DNA of 64,000 nucleotides from positions 7,130,001 to 7,194,000 of the forward strand of contig NZ_QBDT01000001.1 in the NCBI RefSeq assembly GCF_004124325.1, read 5' to 3'. Within the stretch, counting starts at the first letter, position 1, and every line of letters begins with the position of its first letter. A model generated the notes under the pieces. That model saw nothing but the letters and a program-made list of their open reading frames with translations, did no database searches and had not been told where the DNA came from. The translations under genes were made by a program, and so were the position numbers. This stretch comes from Streptomyces sp. L2. Its GTDB lineage: Bacteria; Actinomycetota; Actinomycetes; Streptomycetales; Streptomycetaceae. This document shows, in pieces, positions 49,015 through 57,576 of the stretch.

Positions 49015-49179
49015 CGGCACCGCCTTCGCGAAGGGTGACTGCGGGACCTCACCGTACGGGCGTGGCCGGCTCACGAACCAGGCCCACGGAGGGGCGTCCG
49101 GCGCGGATTCCGGCCTCCTGCCCGGGCCTGCCCGCCCTGGTCAGGACAGTGGAGGGCGCTGGGCTCGCGGGCCGGTACC

Positions 49180-49764
49180 TCAGGCGCGGGGCTGGTTCCA
49201 CCGGGGGCCGGTGTTCGCCCACTCCCGTTCCCATTCGGTCAGCCGGTGGCGCAGCGCGATCCGGCGTTCGACGGCGTAGCCCAGGAGCACGACGCCCGCG
49301 GCGCCGCCGCCCGCGCACAGGCCGATGGTGACCGTGTGCTGCCACACCGCGACGTCGTCGGGCGGCGGGGCGACACTGCGGCCCTTGCTGTCGAACCACA
49401 CGTCCACCGCGTCACCGACCCGGGTCCCCGCCGGTACCCGCGCCGTGGTCGTGTGTTTGCCCTTCCCGGGCTCCGTCCAGCTCACCTTCGCCCGGTAGCC
49501 GTGATCGCGGTCGCCCTGCACCGCGGGCAGGCGTTCGGGCGTGCCGCCGACCACCACGGCGTGCACCTTGTGCCGTTCGGACCGCTGCGCCACCGCCACC
49601 GCCTGGGCCTCGCTGTGGGCGTGCAGGCCCACCGCGACCCCCACCAGCGGTGCCACGACGACGAGCAGGACGGCGACCAGCAGCGTCGTCCATGCCTCCA
49701 CCACGTCCGACCGGCGCCGCAGCGGATTGCGCCGCCAGCGCCAGCCAAGCACCCGGGTACGCAT
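49180..49764 (-). CDS. Rv1733c-like two-span membrane protein
   Basis: A 194-residue protein with one span near the N-terminus (WTTLLVAVLLVVVAPLVG) and one near the C-terminus, separated by an extracellular domain containing AKVSWTEPGKGKHTTTARVPAG and VDVWFDSKGR. It matches the Rv1733c family, of which Streptomyces carry several. The RRNPLRRRSDVVEAW N-terminus is a family hallmark. The function is unknown. The ATG has GAGGAG six bases upstream. Confidence 0.85.
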   Translation of the reverse strand: MRTRVLGWRWRRNPLRRRSDVVEAWTTLLVAVLLVVVAPLVGVAVGLHAHSEAQAVAVAQRSERHKVHAVVVGGTPERLPAVQGDRDHGYRAKVSWTEPGKGKHTTTARVPAGTRVGDAVDVWFDSKGRSVAPPPDDVAVWQHTVTIGLCAGGGAAGVVLLGYAVERRIALRHRLTEWEREWANTGPRWNQPRA

Positions 49765-49969
49765 GTCCACCTCCTCGCCGCCGGAGCGGGAGGGCCGCGA
49801 ACCGGGTCATCGGTCCGCCGTCCCCGCACCCGAGCGTCTACACAGGTCTCGTACCCCGTACGGAGTCCCTCGCTCATCCTGGGAACCGCTACTTCCGGCC
49901 CACCTGGAGCACGGGCGACGACACGCGCCCCACGGCTGCGGGTGCGGCGGGCGCGCGCGACCGGCGCGC

Positions 49970-50752
49970 TCAGCCGAAGCGTTCGACGCGGATCCGGTCC
50001 ACGGGCCGGCCCGCCGCGACGAGCAGTCGCGAGGCGTGCTCGGCGAACCCGTTGGAGCCGCACACGTACGCCTCCCACCCATCATCCGACTCCTCGCCCA
50101 GAAGTGACACCACATGGGCGGCGGTGATCCGTCCCACGGGCACCCCGGCCGGGGCGCTGCGGGTGAACACGGGCGTGGTCTCCGCGCCGAGTTCCCGCGC
50201 GTAGATCAGCTCCTCGGGGCTGCGCGCCGACACCAGCATGCGCAGCGGCACGGCGAGGCCGCGCGCCCGGTGGTGCCGCACCATCGACATCAGCGGCACG
50301 ACGCCGGATCCGGCGCCGAGCAGCAGCGCGGGCCGGTCGCCGGGCCAGGCGAAGAAGCCGCTCAGCGGCCCGCGCACCTCGACGTTGTCACCGGGCCTGG
50401 CCACCGTGTGGAACCAGCCCGACACCTCCCCGCCCGGCACGTGGTCCAGGGTCAGCTCGATGTGCCCGGAGTCGTCCGGCGCGGACGCGATCGAGTAGTG
50501 GCGCTGGGCCGTGTAGCCGTCGGCGGCGGTCAGCCGCACCATCAGGTGCTGTCCGGGCAGGTGCCCCGCCCATCGCGGCACGGCGAGACGGAAGGTGGCC
50601 GCGCGCGGCGTCTCCCGCCGTATGCCGGTGAGCGTCGCGGTCTGCCACGCGGTCGCGGCCTCGCCGCTCACCGCGATGCGGCCGGGCACCGCGAACCGCG
50701 TCGGGGGAGCGAAGGGCGAAGTGAAGGCCGGCACCGCCGTCCGGTCAGCCAC
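49970..50752 (-). CDS. FNR-type flavin oxidoreductase, partner of the molybdoenzyme
   Basis: A 260-residue ferredoxin-NADP-reductase-family protein. RHYSIAS binds the flavin, GAGSGVVPLMSM is the NAD(P) ribose/phosphate loop, and YVCGSNGFAEH the C-terminal nicotinamide motif. No [2Fe-2S] domain is fused. Its GTG start overlaps the stop codon of the molybdopterin oxidoreductase gene by eight bases (GTGGCTGA), the same junction as in the aldehyde dehydrogenase pair. It probably passes electrons to or from that molybdoenzyme. Confidence 0.88.
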   Translation of the reverse strand: MADRTAVPAFTSPFAPPTRFAVPGRIAVSGEAATAWQTATLTGIRRETPRAATFRLAVPRWAGHLPGQHLMVRLTAADGYTAQRHYSIASAPDDSGHIELTLDHVPGGEVSGWFHTVARPGDNVEVRGPLSGFFAWPGDRPALLLGAGSGVVPLMSMVRHHRARGLAVPLRMLVSARSPEELIYARELGAETTPVFTRSAPAGVPVGRITAAHVVSLLGEESDDGWEAYVCGSNGFAEHASRLLVAAGRPVDRIRVERFG

Positions 50753-51542
50753 GCGCCACCGCCCCGCCCGCCGGGGAACCTGCGGGATGGTCGTCCGGGT
50801 CCCCGCCTGCCAGGGTGTCCGCGGGCAGGCCGTCCGGATTGCCGCCCGCCGGGGAGCCCACCGACTGGTCGTCCGGGTCCCCGTCCGCCGGGGCGTCCGC
50901 CGGTCGGTTGTCCGGGTCCCCGTCCGCCCCGGCCGCTCCGTCGCCCGCGTACCGCTGTTCCTCCCAGGGGTTGCCGCGCGCGTGGTAGCCGTTGCCCTCC
51001 CAGAAGCCCGGCTCGTCGTGGTCGAGGAGGGTGATCCCCGCGATCCACTTGGCGCTCTTCCAGAAGTAGAGGTGGGGCACCAGCAGACGTGCGGGGCCGC
51101 CGTGCTCGGCGGGAAGCGGCCGGCCGTCGTACTCCCAGGCGATCCAGGCCCGGCCGCCGGTCAGGTCCGTGAGCGGCAGGTCGGTGGTGTAGCCGGTGTG
51201 GGAGTAGGCGATCGCGTGGGTGGCGCTCGCCAGGGGCCGGACGACCTCGAAGAAGGCGTCCAGCGAGACACCGCCGAAGCGCACCCCGAACTTCGACCAG
51301 CCGGTCACGCAGTGGATGTCACCCTCATACACCGAGGCCGGCAACGCCCGGGCGCCTGCGGCGTCCCACGTGTGCGGCCGCTCCACCAGGCCGTCGACGC
51401 GGAAGGACCAGTCGGCGGCGGTGAGGTCCGGGGTGACCTCGGCGGACAGGACGGGCCAGTCGTCCCTCGCGTCGTACTGCCCGGGCGGCAGACCGGCGGG
51501 CCGGACGCGCGGGCGGCCCGTGAAGCCTCGGGTGATGTTCAT
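50745..51542 (-). CDS. Molybdopterin-dependent oxidoreductase, sulfite-oxidase fold
   Basis: A 265-residue protein with the YedY/sulfite oxidase molybdopterin domain: DIHCVTGW with the molybdenum-ligand Cys78, followed by AYSHTGYTTDLPL and GGPARLLVPHLYFWKSAKWI. There is no Tat signal, so unlike YedY it appears cytoplasmic. The last 65 residues are Asp/Gly/Pro/Ala-rich and consist largely of 13-residue repeats. Its likely electron partner is the FNR-type flavoprotein encoded immediately downstream. The substrate is unknown; methionine sulfoxide or sulfite are family precedents. Confidence 0.88.
   Translation of the reverse strand: MNITRGFTGRPRVRPAGLPPGQYDARDDWPVLSAEVTPDLTAADWSFRVDGLVERPHTWDAAGARALPASVYEGDIHCVTGWSKFGVRFGGVSLDAFFEVVRPLASATHAIAYSHTGYTTDLPLTDLTGGRAWIAWEYDGRPLPAEHGGPARLLVPHLYFWKSAKWIAGITLLDHDEPGFWEGNGYHARGNPWEEQRYAGDGAAGADGDPDNRPADAPADGDPDDQSVGSPAGGNPDGLPADTLAGGDPDDHPAGSPAGGAVARG
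50785..50940. repeat. 39-bp in-frame tandem repeat, four units
   Basis: GTCCGG points recur at 50793, 50832, 50871 and 50910, an exact 39-base period. It encodes 13-residue units (GDPDD..GSPAGG type) at the C-terminus of the molybdoenzyme. The array ends within about 40 bases of the stop codon. Confidence 0.88.
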
Positions 51543-51611
51543 GGTTCAACCGTACGTTGTCGTCAGCTGCACTCCGCCCCAGGTCAGTGCCGTCGTCGCC
51601 GGTGCCGGGAC

Positions 51612-52055
51612 TCAGTCCACCGGCCCGGGATCCGGGGCGCTCGCGTTGTAGCGCTCCAGGTAGGCGGCGAACCGGGTCAGGTCCTCCTCCGGCCAGTCCG
51701 CGAGACGCTCCCGGAAGGCGGCCCGGCGGCTGCGCGTGACCTGGGCGAGGATCTCCTCGCCGGCCCCCGTCAGGTGCAGCACCTGCACGCGGTGGTCCTC
51801 CGGATCGAGGCGCCGCTCGATCAGCCGGGCCCGCTCCAGCGCGGCCACCTGCCGGCTCACCGTGGACTTGTCCAGGGCGTAATGTGCCGCGAGGTCGGTC
51901 GCCCGGCAGCCGCCGCTCTCCTCCAGGTGGCCGAGCAGCGTGTACGACACCAGCGACAGCTCGGGGTGCATGCGTCCGGCCGAGGCGCGGGCCCGGCGGG
52001 CGAAGATGGTCATCTCGCGCTGGATGGTCTCCACGGCCCGCTGCGCTGCTGTCAT
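51612..52055 (-). CDS. MarR-family transcriptional regulator
   Basis: A 147-residue MarR protein with the winged-helix core ATDLAAHYALDKSTVSRQVAALERARLIERRLDPEDHR. The start follows GGAGGAGG. It diverges from the multi-span membrane protein gene across an A/T-rich inverted repeat and probably represses that transporter-like protein and itself. Confidence 0.92.
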   Translation of the reverse strand: MTAAQRAVETIQREMTIFARRARASAGRMHPELSLVSYTLLGHLEESGGCRATDLAAHYALDKSTVSRQVAALERARLIERRLDPEDHRVQVLHLTGAGEEILAQVTRSRRAAFRERLADWPEEDLTRFAAYLERYNASAPDPGPVD

Positions 52056-52073
52056 GGGAATACCTCCTCCGCC

Positions 52074-52094
52074 GTTGTAGTTGTATACTACAAC
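52074..52094. promoter_or_regulatory. Inverted repeat GTTGTAG-N7-CTACAAC (MarR operator)
   Basis: Perfect 7-base arms around TTGTATA, 19 bases from the MarR start. A second partial copy (GAGTTGTATAA) lies 10 bases further towards the membrane protein gene, and a TATACT box overlaps the first. Confidence 0.75.
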
Positions 52095-52149
52095 TTGAAA
52101 TGAGAGTTGTATAAGCCAACCTTTCGTCGATCTTTGGAGGGTGCCCGCG

Positions 52150-53301
52150 ATGAGGTCACCGGCCCTGCGTCACGTGCTCACACACCTGATCACCCCGCTG
52201 CTGATGTGCCTCGGCATGGGGCTCGCGTACATGGGGGCCTTCGTGACCCCGGAGCCGCACCACCTGCCCGTCGCCGTCGTCGGCGCCGGCCCGGAGGCCA
52301 AGGTGCTCGCCCAGACCGTCAAGGACACCGCCGGGGACCGGCTCGACGTCCGCACGGTCCCCACCCGCTCCGACGCCGTCCACCTGCTCAGGGACCGGCA
52401 GGTGACCGGCGCCTACGTGCCGAGCGCCGAGGCCCCCGAGCTGATGGTGGCCAGCGCCGCCTCCGACATGGGAGCCACGGCCGTGGAGCGGGTCTTCACC
52501 CCGGTCGCCGACCAGGAGGGCGTCCCGCTGAAGGTCACCGACGTGACCAGGCCGGTGTCCGACGACCCCACCGGCCAGGGCCTGTTCTTCCTGCTGATCG
52601 CGCTCAGCATCGGCTCCTACGCCTCCGTCGCCGCGCTCGGCGCCGCGGGCGGGGCGCTCGCCATGCGGATACGGGCGCTGCTCGCGCTCGGCGTCTCCGC
52701 GGTGGTCAGCGGCATCGGCGTGCTGCTGGCCGGGCCGGTGTTCCACCTCGCGCACCACGGACTCGCGGGCCTGTGGGGGATGGCGTGGCTGTACTCGGCC
52801 GGCATCCTGTTCATCGGCGTCGGCCTGCACACCTTCCTCAAGCGGTGGACCACGCTGGCCATGATGGTCCTCTTCGTGATGCTGAACTTCACCAGTTCCG
52901 GCGGGTTGTTCCGGCCCGAACTGCAGAACGGCTTCTTCGGCGCCCTGCACGCCTTCTGGAACGGCGCGGGCTTCGTCGAGGGCATCCGCGGCCTGCTGTA
53001 CTTCGACGGCGACGGCGTCGCGCACAACGTGCTGACGCTGACGGTCTGGCTCCTGGCCGGCCTCGCGGTCACGGCCGTCGCCGCCCTGTACGAGCGGGCC
53101 GGGAAGCACATGCCCCGGCATGCGGCCGTCGCGGAGCCGCGTACCGCCGTAGCCGCTCCGTCCCGGCCGTCGGCACCCGGCGTGGAGCGGACCGCTGAGC
53201 GGGCGGCCGAACCGAAGGCCGAGGCAGTGGCCGTGGCCGACGCCGTGGCGGAGGAAGAGGCCGAGGCCGAGGAAGAGGCCGAGGAGACCGTCGGAGTCTG
53301 A
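52150..53301 (+). CDS. Multi-span membrane protein, ABC-2/YhgE-like
   Basis: A 383-residue membrane protein. One N-terminal span (LITPLLMCLGMGLAYMGAFV) is followed by an extracellular domain of about 110 residues with VAVVGAGPEA..VTGAYVPS, then five spans. This topology fits the YhgE/Pip and ABC-2 permease-like group of efflux-related proteins. The C-terminal 80 residues are hydrophilic and end in an AEEEAEAEEEAEE run. Control by the divergent MarR suggests response to a toxic or hydrophobic compound. No ATPase gene is adjacent. Confidence 0.82.
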   Translation: MRSPALRHVLTHLITPLLMCLGMGLAYMGAFVTPEPHHLPVAVVGAGPEAKVLAQTVKDTAGDRLDVRTVPTRSDAVHLLRDRQVTGAYVPSAEAPELMVASAASDMGATAVERVFTPVADQEGVPLKVTDVTRPVSDDPTGQGLFFLLIALSIGSYASVAALGAAGGALAMRIRALLALGVSAVVSGIGVLLAGPVFHLAHHGLAGLWGMAWLYSAGILFIGVGLHTFLKRWTTLAMMVLFVMLNFTSSGGLFRPELQNGFFGALHAFWNGAGFVEGIRGLLYFDGDGVAHNVLTLTVWLLAGLAVTAVAALYERAGKHMPRHAAVAEPRTAVAAPSRPSAPGVERTAERAAEPKAEAVAVADAVAEEEAEAEEEAEETVGV

Positions 53302-53307
53302 AAGGGG

Positions 53308-54552
53308 CTACCCGATGGTCACCACCCGGGCCCACTCCGGCGGCGCGTCCGGCCGGTACTCGGGGTCGTGCTCCCGCCAGGTCCGGGTGCCCGGACGGGG
53401 GAAGAGGCCGACCACCGTCCGGCACGGCGGACGGGTGTCCGGCCACGGAGTCTGGCCGTCCGTCAGGACCACCACCACGTCCGGTCCCGGCCGCGTCCGC
53501 AGGGCCCGCGCGAATCCCGTCCGCAGGTCCGTCCCGCCCCCGCCGGTCAGCAGCAGCCCCTCCGCCCGGCACAGCGGCTGCACGCCCTGGGCCGCCGCGT
53601 CGCACGGCAGCACCGTCACCAGGTCCCGGCGCCCGCCCACCGACCGTGCGATCGCGGCCACCTCAAGGAGAGCGCCGCCCAGCTCCGCGTCGCTCACCGA
53701 CCCCGAGGTGTCGATCACCACGGACACCCGGGGCGGCCGGCGCCGCAGACTCGGCAGCACGACACCCGGCAGCCCCGCCGAACGGCGCGACGGGCGGCCG
53801 TAGCTGTAGTCCTCACCGGCCCCGGCGCCGGACGTCGCCGAACGCACCGCCGCCCCCAGCAACTCGCGCCACGGCTGCGGGGGATGGAACACCTCCTCCG
53901 CCCAGCGCCGCCAGCCCGCCGACGTGCTGCCCGGACGGCCGGTGATCGCCTGGGCCACCCGGAACCGCACCCCGTCCCGCTCCTGCTCGCTCAGGCCGTG
54001 CGCGCCGTCCGGGCCGAGGTCCCACGGCCGCGCCAGCCCGTCGGCGCCGCTCCCGCAGTCCAGCCAGGCCAGGTCCCCCAGCCGCGGGCCCAGCCGGAAC
54101 TGCCGCAGGTAGTCCTCCATCAGCTCGCCGTCCCGCAGGCCGAGCCACTGCGGGGTGACCGCGCCCTCGGGCCTGACGAGCCCCTCGCCGTACACGTCGT
54201 CGTTGATCTCGCAGTCCGCGGCGATGTTCATCCGCAACCGCTCCCCGCGGCCCGTCAGCCCCCGTTCGCGGGCGACCCGGTCACCGCGCGCGTGATGGTC
54301 CCGCAGCAGGTGCGACACCTCGTGCACCCACACCCCGGCCAGCTCCTCGACCGGCGTGCGGGCCACGAACGCGGGGGAGACGTACACCCGCCAGTGCCAG
54401 TCCACGCCCATCGTCGGCACCTGCCGGGACTCCACCACGTGCAGTGCGAACAGGGCGGTCGCCAGGTACGGCCGGGCCCGCACCGCCTGCAGCCGGGCGG
54501 CGAAGAGCTTGCCGGTGTCCAGTCCCATTTCGGCCGGCACGGTCGCGGTCAT
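53308..54552 (-). CDS. Putative metallopeptidase/vWA-like protein (DUF2201 type)
   Basis: A 414-residue two-part protein. The N-terminal half carries a zinc-peptidase motif, His77-Glu78-X2-His81 (VHEVSH). The C-terminal half is a von Willebrand A-like domain with DTSGS near residue 295 and GGGGTDLRTGF as the metal-ion-dependent adhesion site elements. The combination matches the family usually coupled to a MoxR AAA ATPase. Its ATG overlaps the stop of the ATPase gene by four bases, so the two act together. Target and substrate are unknown. Confidence 0.87.
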   Translation of the reverse strand: MTATVPAEMGLDTGKLFAARLQAVRARPYLATALFALHVVESRQVPTMGVDWHWRVYVSPAFVARTPVEELAGVWVHEVSHLLRDHHARGDRVARERGLTGRGERLRMNIAADCEINDDVYGEGLVRPEGAVTPQWLGLRDGELMEDYLRQFRLGPRLGDLAWLDCGSGADGLARPWDLGPDGAHGLSEQERDGVRFRVAQAITGRPGSTSAGWRRWAEEVFHPPQPWRELLGAAVRSATSGAGAGEDYSYGRPSRRSAGLPGVVLPSLRRRPPRVSVVIDTSGSVSDAELGGALLEVAAIARSVGGRRDLVTVLPCDAAAQGVQPLCRAEGLLLTGGGGTDLRTGFARALRTRPGPDVVVVLTDGQTPWPDTRPPCRTVVGLFPRPGTRTWREHDPEYRPDAPPEWARVVTIG

Positions 54553-55769
54553 CGGCGGGTCTTCGTGGCGACCGCGGCCCGCGCCGCCCCGCGGTCCGCC
54601 TGCCGGGTCACCGAGACCGCCCCGGCCAGCCGGTCGATCGACGCCGGCACGTCCCAGTCCGCCTGGCGCAGACTGGCGAGCGTGGTCGCCGGGACCACCA
54701 GCACGTCCGGTGCGCCGGTCTCCAGCGCGCGCACCAGCAGCGCCCACGCCGCGTCCCAGCGGGCCCGTTCCGGTCGTCCCCGGACCGCGTCGACCACCGC
54801 GTCCAGGGCGGCCTGGCGCAGGTCGCCGCGCTCGGGCAGCACGGCGTTCGCCGGGTCGGCCAGCAGCAGTTCCGGGTCGGGCAGGTCCAGCCGGTCCAGG
54901 CTCGCCAGCAGTTCGAGGCCGGGGCCGTCGCCAACGGTGCCACGGACCAGCAACGACAGCACGTCCCGCGAGGAACCGGCCGCGGTCGCGAACGCGATCA
55001 GCCGCAGCGTCATCTCCCAGCTGCGCGGCGAGGGCCAGGCGCCGCCCCGGCGGGTCTCACCGGTGGGCAGCCGGTGCACGAGCGGCGGCCGCGCCGTCAG
55101 GAACCCGCACACCGCGCGCCGGGCCCGGTCCACCGCGTCCGTGAGCCGGGCCGGGTCCAGTGCGGGCAGGGTCGCCCGCGGCCAGGTGCCGCCGAGACCG
55201 CGTACGACGACGTCGTGGTCGTGCGTCCACTGCAGGTGCACGAACCGGTTGGCGAGCGGTGGGCTCAGCTCCCAGCCGTCGGCCGCGGAGGAGCGGGGGT
55301 TGGCGGCGGCCACGATCCGTACGTCAGGCGGCAGCTTGAGCGAGCCGATCCGGCGCTCCAGTACGAGCCGCAGGAGGGCCGCCTGTACGGCCGGAGGTGC
55401 GGTCGACAGCTCGTCCAGGAACAGCAGGCCCCGTCCGGCCCGAACCAGCCGCACCGCCCAGTCCGGCGGGGCCATCGGGACGCCCTGGGCCGCGGGGTCG
55501 TCTCCTACGACGGGCAGCCCCGAGAAGTCGGAGGGCTCGTGCACGCTGGCGATCACCGTGGTCAGCGGGAGGTTCAGGGCCGCGGCGAGCTGGGTCAGGG
55601 CGGCGGTTTTGCCGATGCCCGGCTCACCCCACAGCAGCACGGGCAGGTCTGCCGCGACCGCGAGGGTCAGCGCTTCCAGTTGGGTGTCGGGGCGGGGTTC
55701 GGTGGTGGTGGCGTCGAGGAGGGTGAGGAGGTTGGTGGCGATGTCGAGTTGGGAGGGGGGTGTGGGCAT
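54549..55769 (-). CDS. MoxR-type AAA ATPase
   Basis: A 406-residue AAA+ ATPase. The Walker A GEPGIGKT lies at residues 48-55, Walker B LLFLDE around 115-120, and sensor 1 in IVAAANP. The C-terminal helical domain continues to the end. MoxR ATPases act as chaperones that remodel partners, commonly vWA proteins. The start overlaps no gene, but its stop codon overlaps the vWA/peptidase gene, which is the expected partner. A 140-base gap separates it from the upstream unknown gene of the same operon. Confidence 0.9.
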   Translation of the reverse strand: MPTPPSQLDIATNLLTLLDATTTEPRPDTQLEALTLAVAADLPVLLWGEPGIGKTAALTQLAAALNLPLTTVIASVHEPSDFSGLPVVGDDPAAQGVPMAPPDWAVRLVRAGRGLLFLDELSTAPPAVQAALLRLVLERRIGSLKLPPDVRIVAAANPRSSAADGWELSPPLANRFVHLQWTHDHDVVVRGLGGTWPRATLPALDPARLTDAVDRARRAVCGFLTARPPLVHRLPTGETRRGGAWPSPRSWEMTLRLIAFATAAGSSRDVLSLLVRGTVGDGPGLELLASLDRLDLPDPELLLADPANAVLPERGDLRQAALDAVVDAVRGRPERARWDAAWALLVRALETGAPDVLVVPATTLASLRQADWDVPASIDRLAGAVSVTRQADRGAARAAVATKTRR

Positions 55770-55874
55770 GGTGGTCACCTTGGTGTGTGGGAGTCGGTTT
55801 GAGCAGGGGGTGGCGGTGGGTGGTTTGGTGCGGTGGGTGGTCGGGTGCGGGTGCGTGGTGGCTGTCGCGCAGTT

Positions 55875-55897
55875 CCCCGCGCCCCTTGGTGGGGTGC
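55875..55897. repeat. Dispersed hairpin element, second copy (CCCCGCGCCCCTT)
   Basis: The phrase CCCCGCGCCCCTT with a partly paired GGGGTGC arm lies in the 140-base gap between the MoxR gene and its upstream partner. It shares the core with the element at 29116. The rest of the gap is a G/T-rich low-complexity stretch (GGTGGGTGGT). Confidence 0.5.
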
Positions 55898-55909
55898 TGT
55901 GCGGGGGTT

Positions 55910-57241
55910 TTATGAGGTGTGGCGGGGGGCGTCGCGGGAGGGGGCTCGGCCTGGGCCGGTGAGGCCGGCGCGGTAGAGGGCATGGGTGGTGCGGCGGGCT
56001 GCCGTGCGGGACAGGGCGTCGCGCAGGGGGCCGTCGCGCAGGATCGCGGCGGGGCCCAGGAGGGCCTCGACCACGGCGAGCGCACCCGTGATGTCGCCGT
56101 GCTCCAGGCGTTCGCGGACTCCGGTGAGGCAGTCCGGGCGCCGGTGGGCCTCGTCGACGACCCGCAGGCAGGGCAGCGGCGGCCCGCCGAAGGCCATCAG
56201 GATTTCCTCGCGGCGGATCTCGGCCGGATCGTGGTCCAGCGGGGCCAGCGCCCCGTCGACCAGCCCGAGCCGGTGCCGGGCACCCCGGCACTCCACCACG
56301 CGGGGATCGCCCGTGGGAGCGGGGCGGTCCGGCGGCTCGGCCTCCGGGGCCAGCGCCGAGGCGACCAGTGGGTGCAGCCGGGACGGTTCGAGGAGGCCCG
56401 CGCGGAGCAGCTCCAGGTCGGGCGGGGTCCAGGTCGCCGCGTCCGGCAGCACCGGCAGGGCCGCCGATCCGCCGCGCCCGGGGGCCGCCGTGAGCAGCCG
56501 CAGGGCGGGCGGTCGTACGCCGTCCTCGTCGCGCGTCAGTTCCAGGACCAGCCGGTTCCGGGACCCGCACCGCACGGTGAGCGCGCCGTCGGCCCGGCCC
56601 TCGGCGCGGAGCAGGATCGCCGCCTCGGCGGCCCACCGGCCGACGTTGCAACCGGATTCGGGAGGCACCGGGACCGGTGGTGCCGGGTCGCCGGCGCCGG
56701 CCCGCTCACGCAGCTCGGCCGTCCTGCGGACGTCCCACAGATGGCGGTGCAGGTCGAGGCGGTGGCGCCGGTGGGGACGCGGGTGGGGGTGGCGGCCGGC
56801 GCCGTAGCAGGCGGAGGAACCGTCCCACAGGGAGAGGGCGATCCGCTGGCCGGCGTCCGCCCACGAGGGCGGGGTACGGACCACCAGGTGCAGCGGGCCG
56901 GCGCCGGCCTGCCCGGGATCGTCGTACCGGGCCAGGCTGAGGGTCAGGGCCGGGCGGAGCAGTCCGTCCGGGGCGATCCTCGGCATGTGCCAGCGCAGCA
57001 GGTCGGGCGCGAGATGGCGGAGGTCGGCACGGACCCGGGCCGCCAGGGCCGAGCCGTGGGTGCGGGCGACGGACCGCAGGTCGAGGTCGACGTCGACCCC
57101 GGCGGCGGCACACGCTCCGGCCCAGTCCCCGGCACCGCGGCGGGCGGTCGCCGTCTCGATCATGGAGGGCGGCACGGCGAACTCGCGCACGCGCAGCCAG
57201 AGGGAGAGCCGGGAGTTCCCGTACGCGGTCTGAGTGAGCAT
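55910..57241 (-). CDS. Unknown protein heading the MoxR-metallopeptidase operon
   Basis: A 443-residue soluble protein I cannot assign. It is Arg/Ala/Leu-rich with an N-terminal segment SRLSLWLRVREFAVPPSMIETATARR and recurring motifs of the kind VDLDLRSVARTHG, and it has no transmembrane span, Walker motif or metal-binding pattern. The operon position suggests that it is a substrate-recognition or structural subunit of the MoxR-vWA system. An AAGGTGAG ribosome site precedes the ATG. Confidence 0.75.
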   Translation of the reverse strand: MLTQTAYGNSRLSLWLRVREFAVPPSMIETATARRGAGDWAGACAAAGVDVDLDLRSVARTHGSALAARVRADLRHLAPDLLRWHMPRIAPDGLLRPALTLSLARYDDPGQAGAGPLHLVVRTPPSWADAGQRIALSLWDGSSACYGAGRHPHPRPHRRHRLDLHRHLWDVRRTAELRERAGAGDPAPPVPVPPESGCNVGRWAAEAAILLRAEGRADGALTVRCGSRNRLVLELTRDEDGVRPPALRLLTAAPGRGGSAALPVLPDAATWTPPDLELLRAGLLEPSRLHPLVASALAPEAEPPDRPAPTGDPRVVECRGARHRLGLVDGALAPLDHDPAEIRREEILMAFGGPPLPCLRVVDEAHRRPDCLTGVRERLEHGDITGALAVVEALLGPAAILRDGPLRDALSRTAARRTTHALYRAGLTGPGRAPSRDAPRHTS

Positions 57242-57446
57242 CAGCGCTCACCTTGCGCGGACGGTACCCCCCATCCGGTCACAGATTGAGTGGTCATCGC
57301 GGGGGAGCGTAGCCGACACGCGGAAACGGGCGCCATGTGTTTTCCACGCGGCGCCGGGCGTCTCGAACTCGGCGTCGCCGACCGGAGATCGGAGCCCTGG
57401 GGTAGGCTGGCCGTCCGGCCGCGGACCGTCGCGGCCGCCCGCTGCC

Positions 57447-57529
57447 GAGGAGGTGAGACCCATTACCGCTGTGTCAGCTGGGGTGCTCGCTCCTTGTGAC
57501 AGCGCGGATCACCGGTACCGGTGACCGCG
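57447..57529 (+). promoter_or_regulatory. Structured leader of the PrmC-like gene, with possible short uORF
   Basis: Within the 335-base gap, a GAGGAGG site at 57447-57453 stands far upstream of the gene. It is followed by a hairpin of GCTGTGTCA (57468-57476) with TGACAGC (57497-57503) and a palindrome centred on TCACCGGTACCGGTGA (57503-57529, arms CGCGGATCACCGGT/ACCGGTGACCGCG with one mismatch). An open frame of 23 codons from the GTG at 57453 (or a rare ATT at 57462, well spaced from GAGGAGG) ends inside the palindrome. This looks like a cis-regulatory leader. Upstream, GGTAGGCT at about 57400 may be a -10 region. Confidence 0.5.
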
Positions 57530-57576
57530 CGAGCGCCCTTCGGCCTCAGGTCTTTGTCGAAAGGCTCTCGGCTTCC

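Noticed and set aside
49800..49969. Small RNA or promoter in the gap before the FNR-type gene
   Set aside because: The gap (CGTACCCCGTACGG and nearby) contains short palindromes only; nothing distinctive enough to call.
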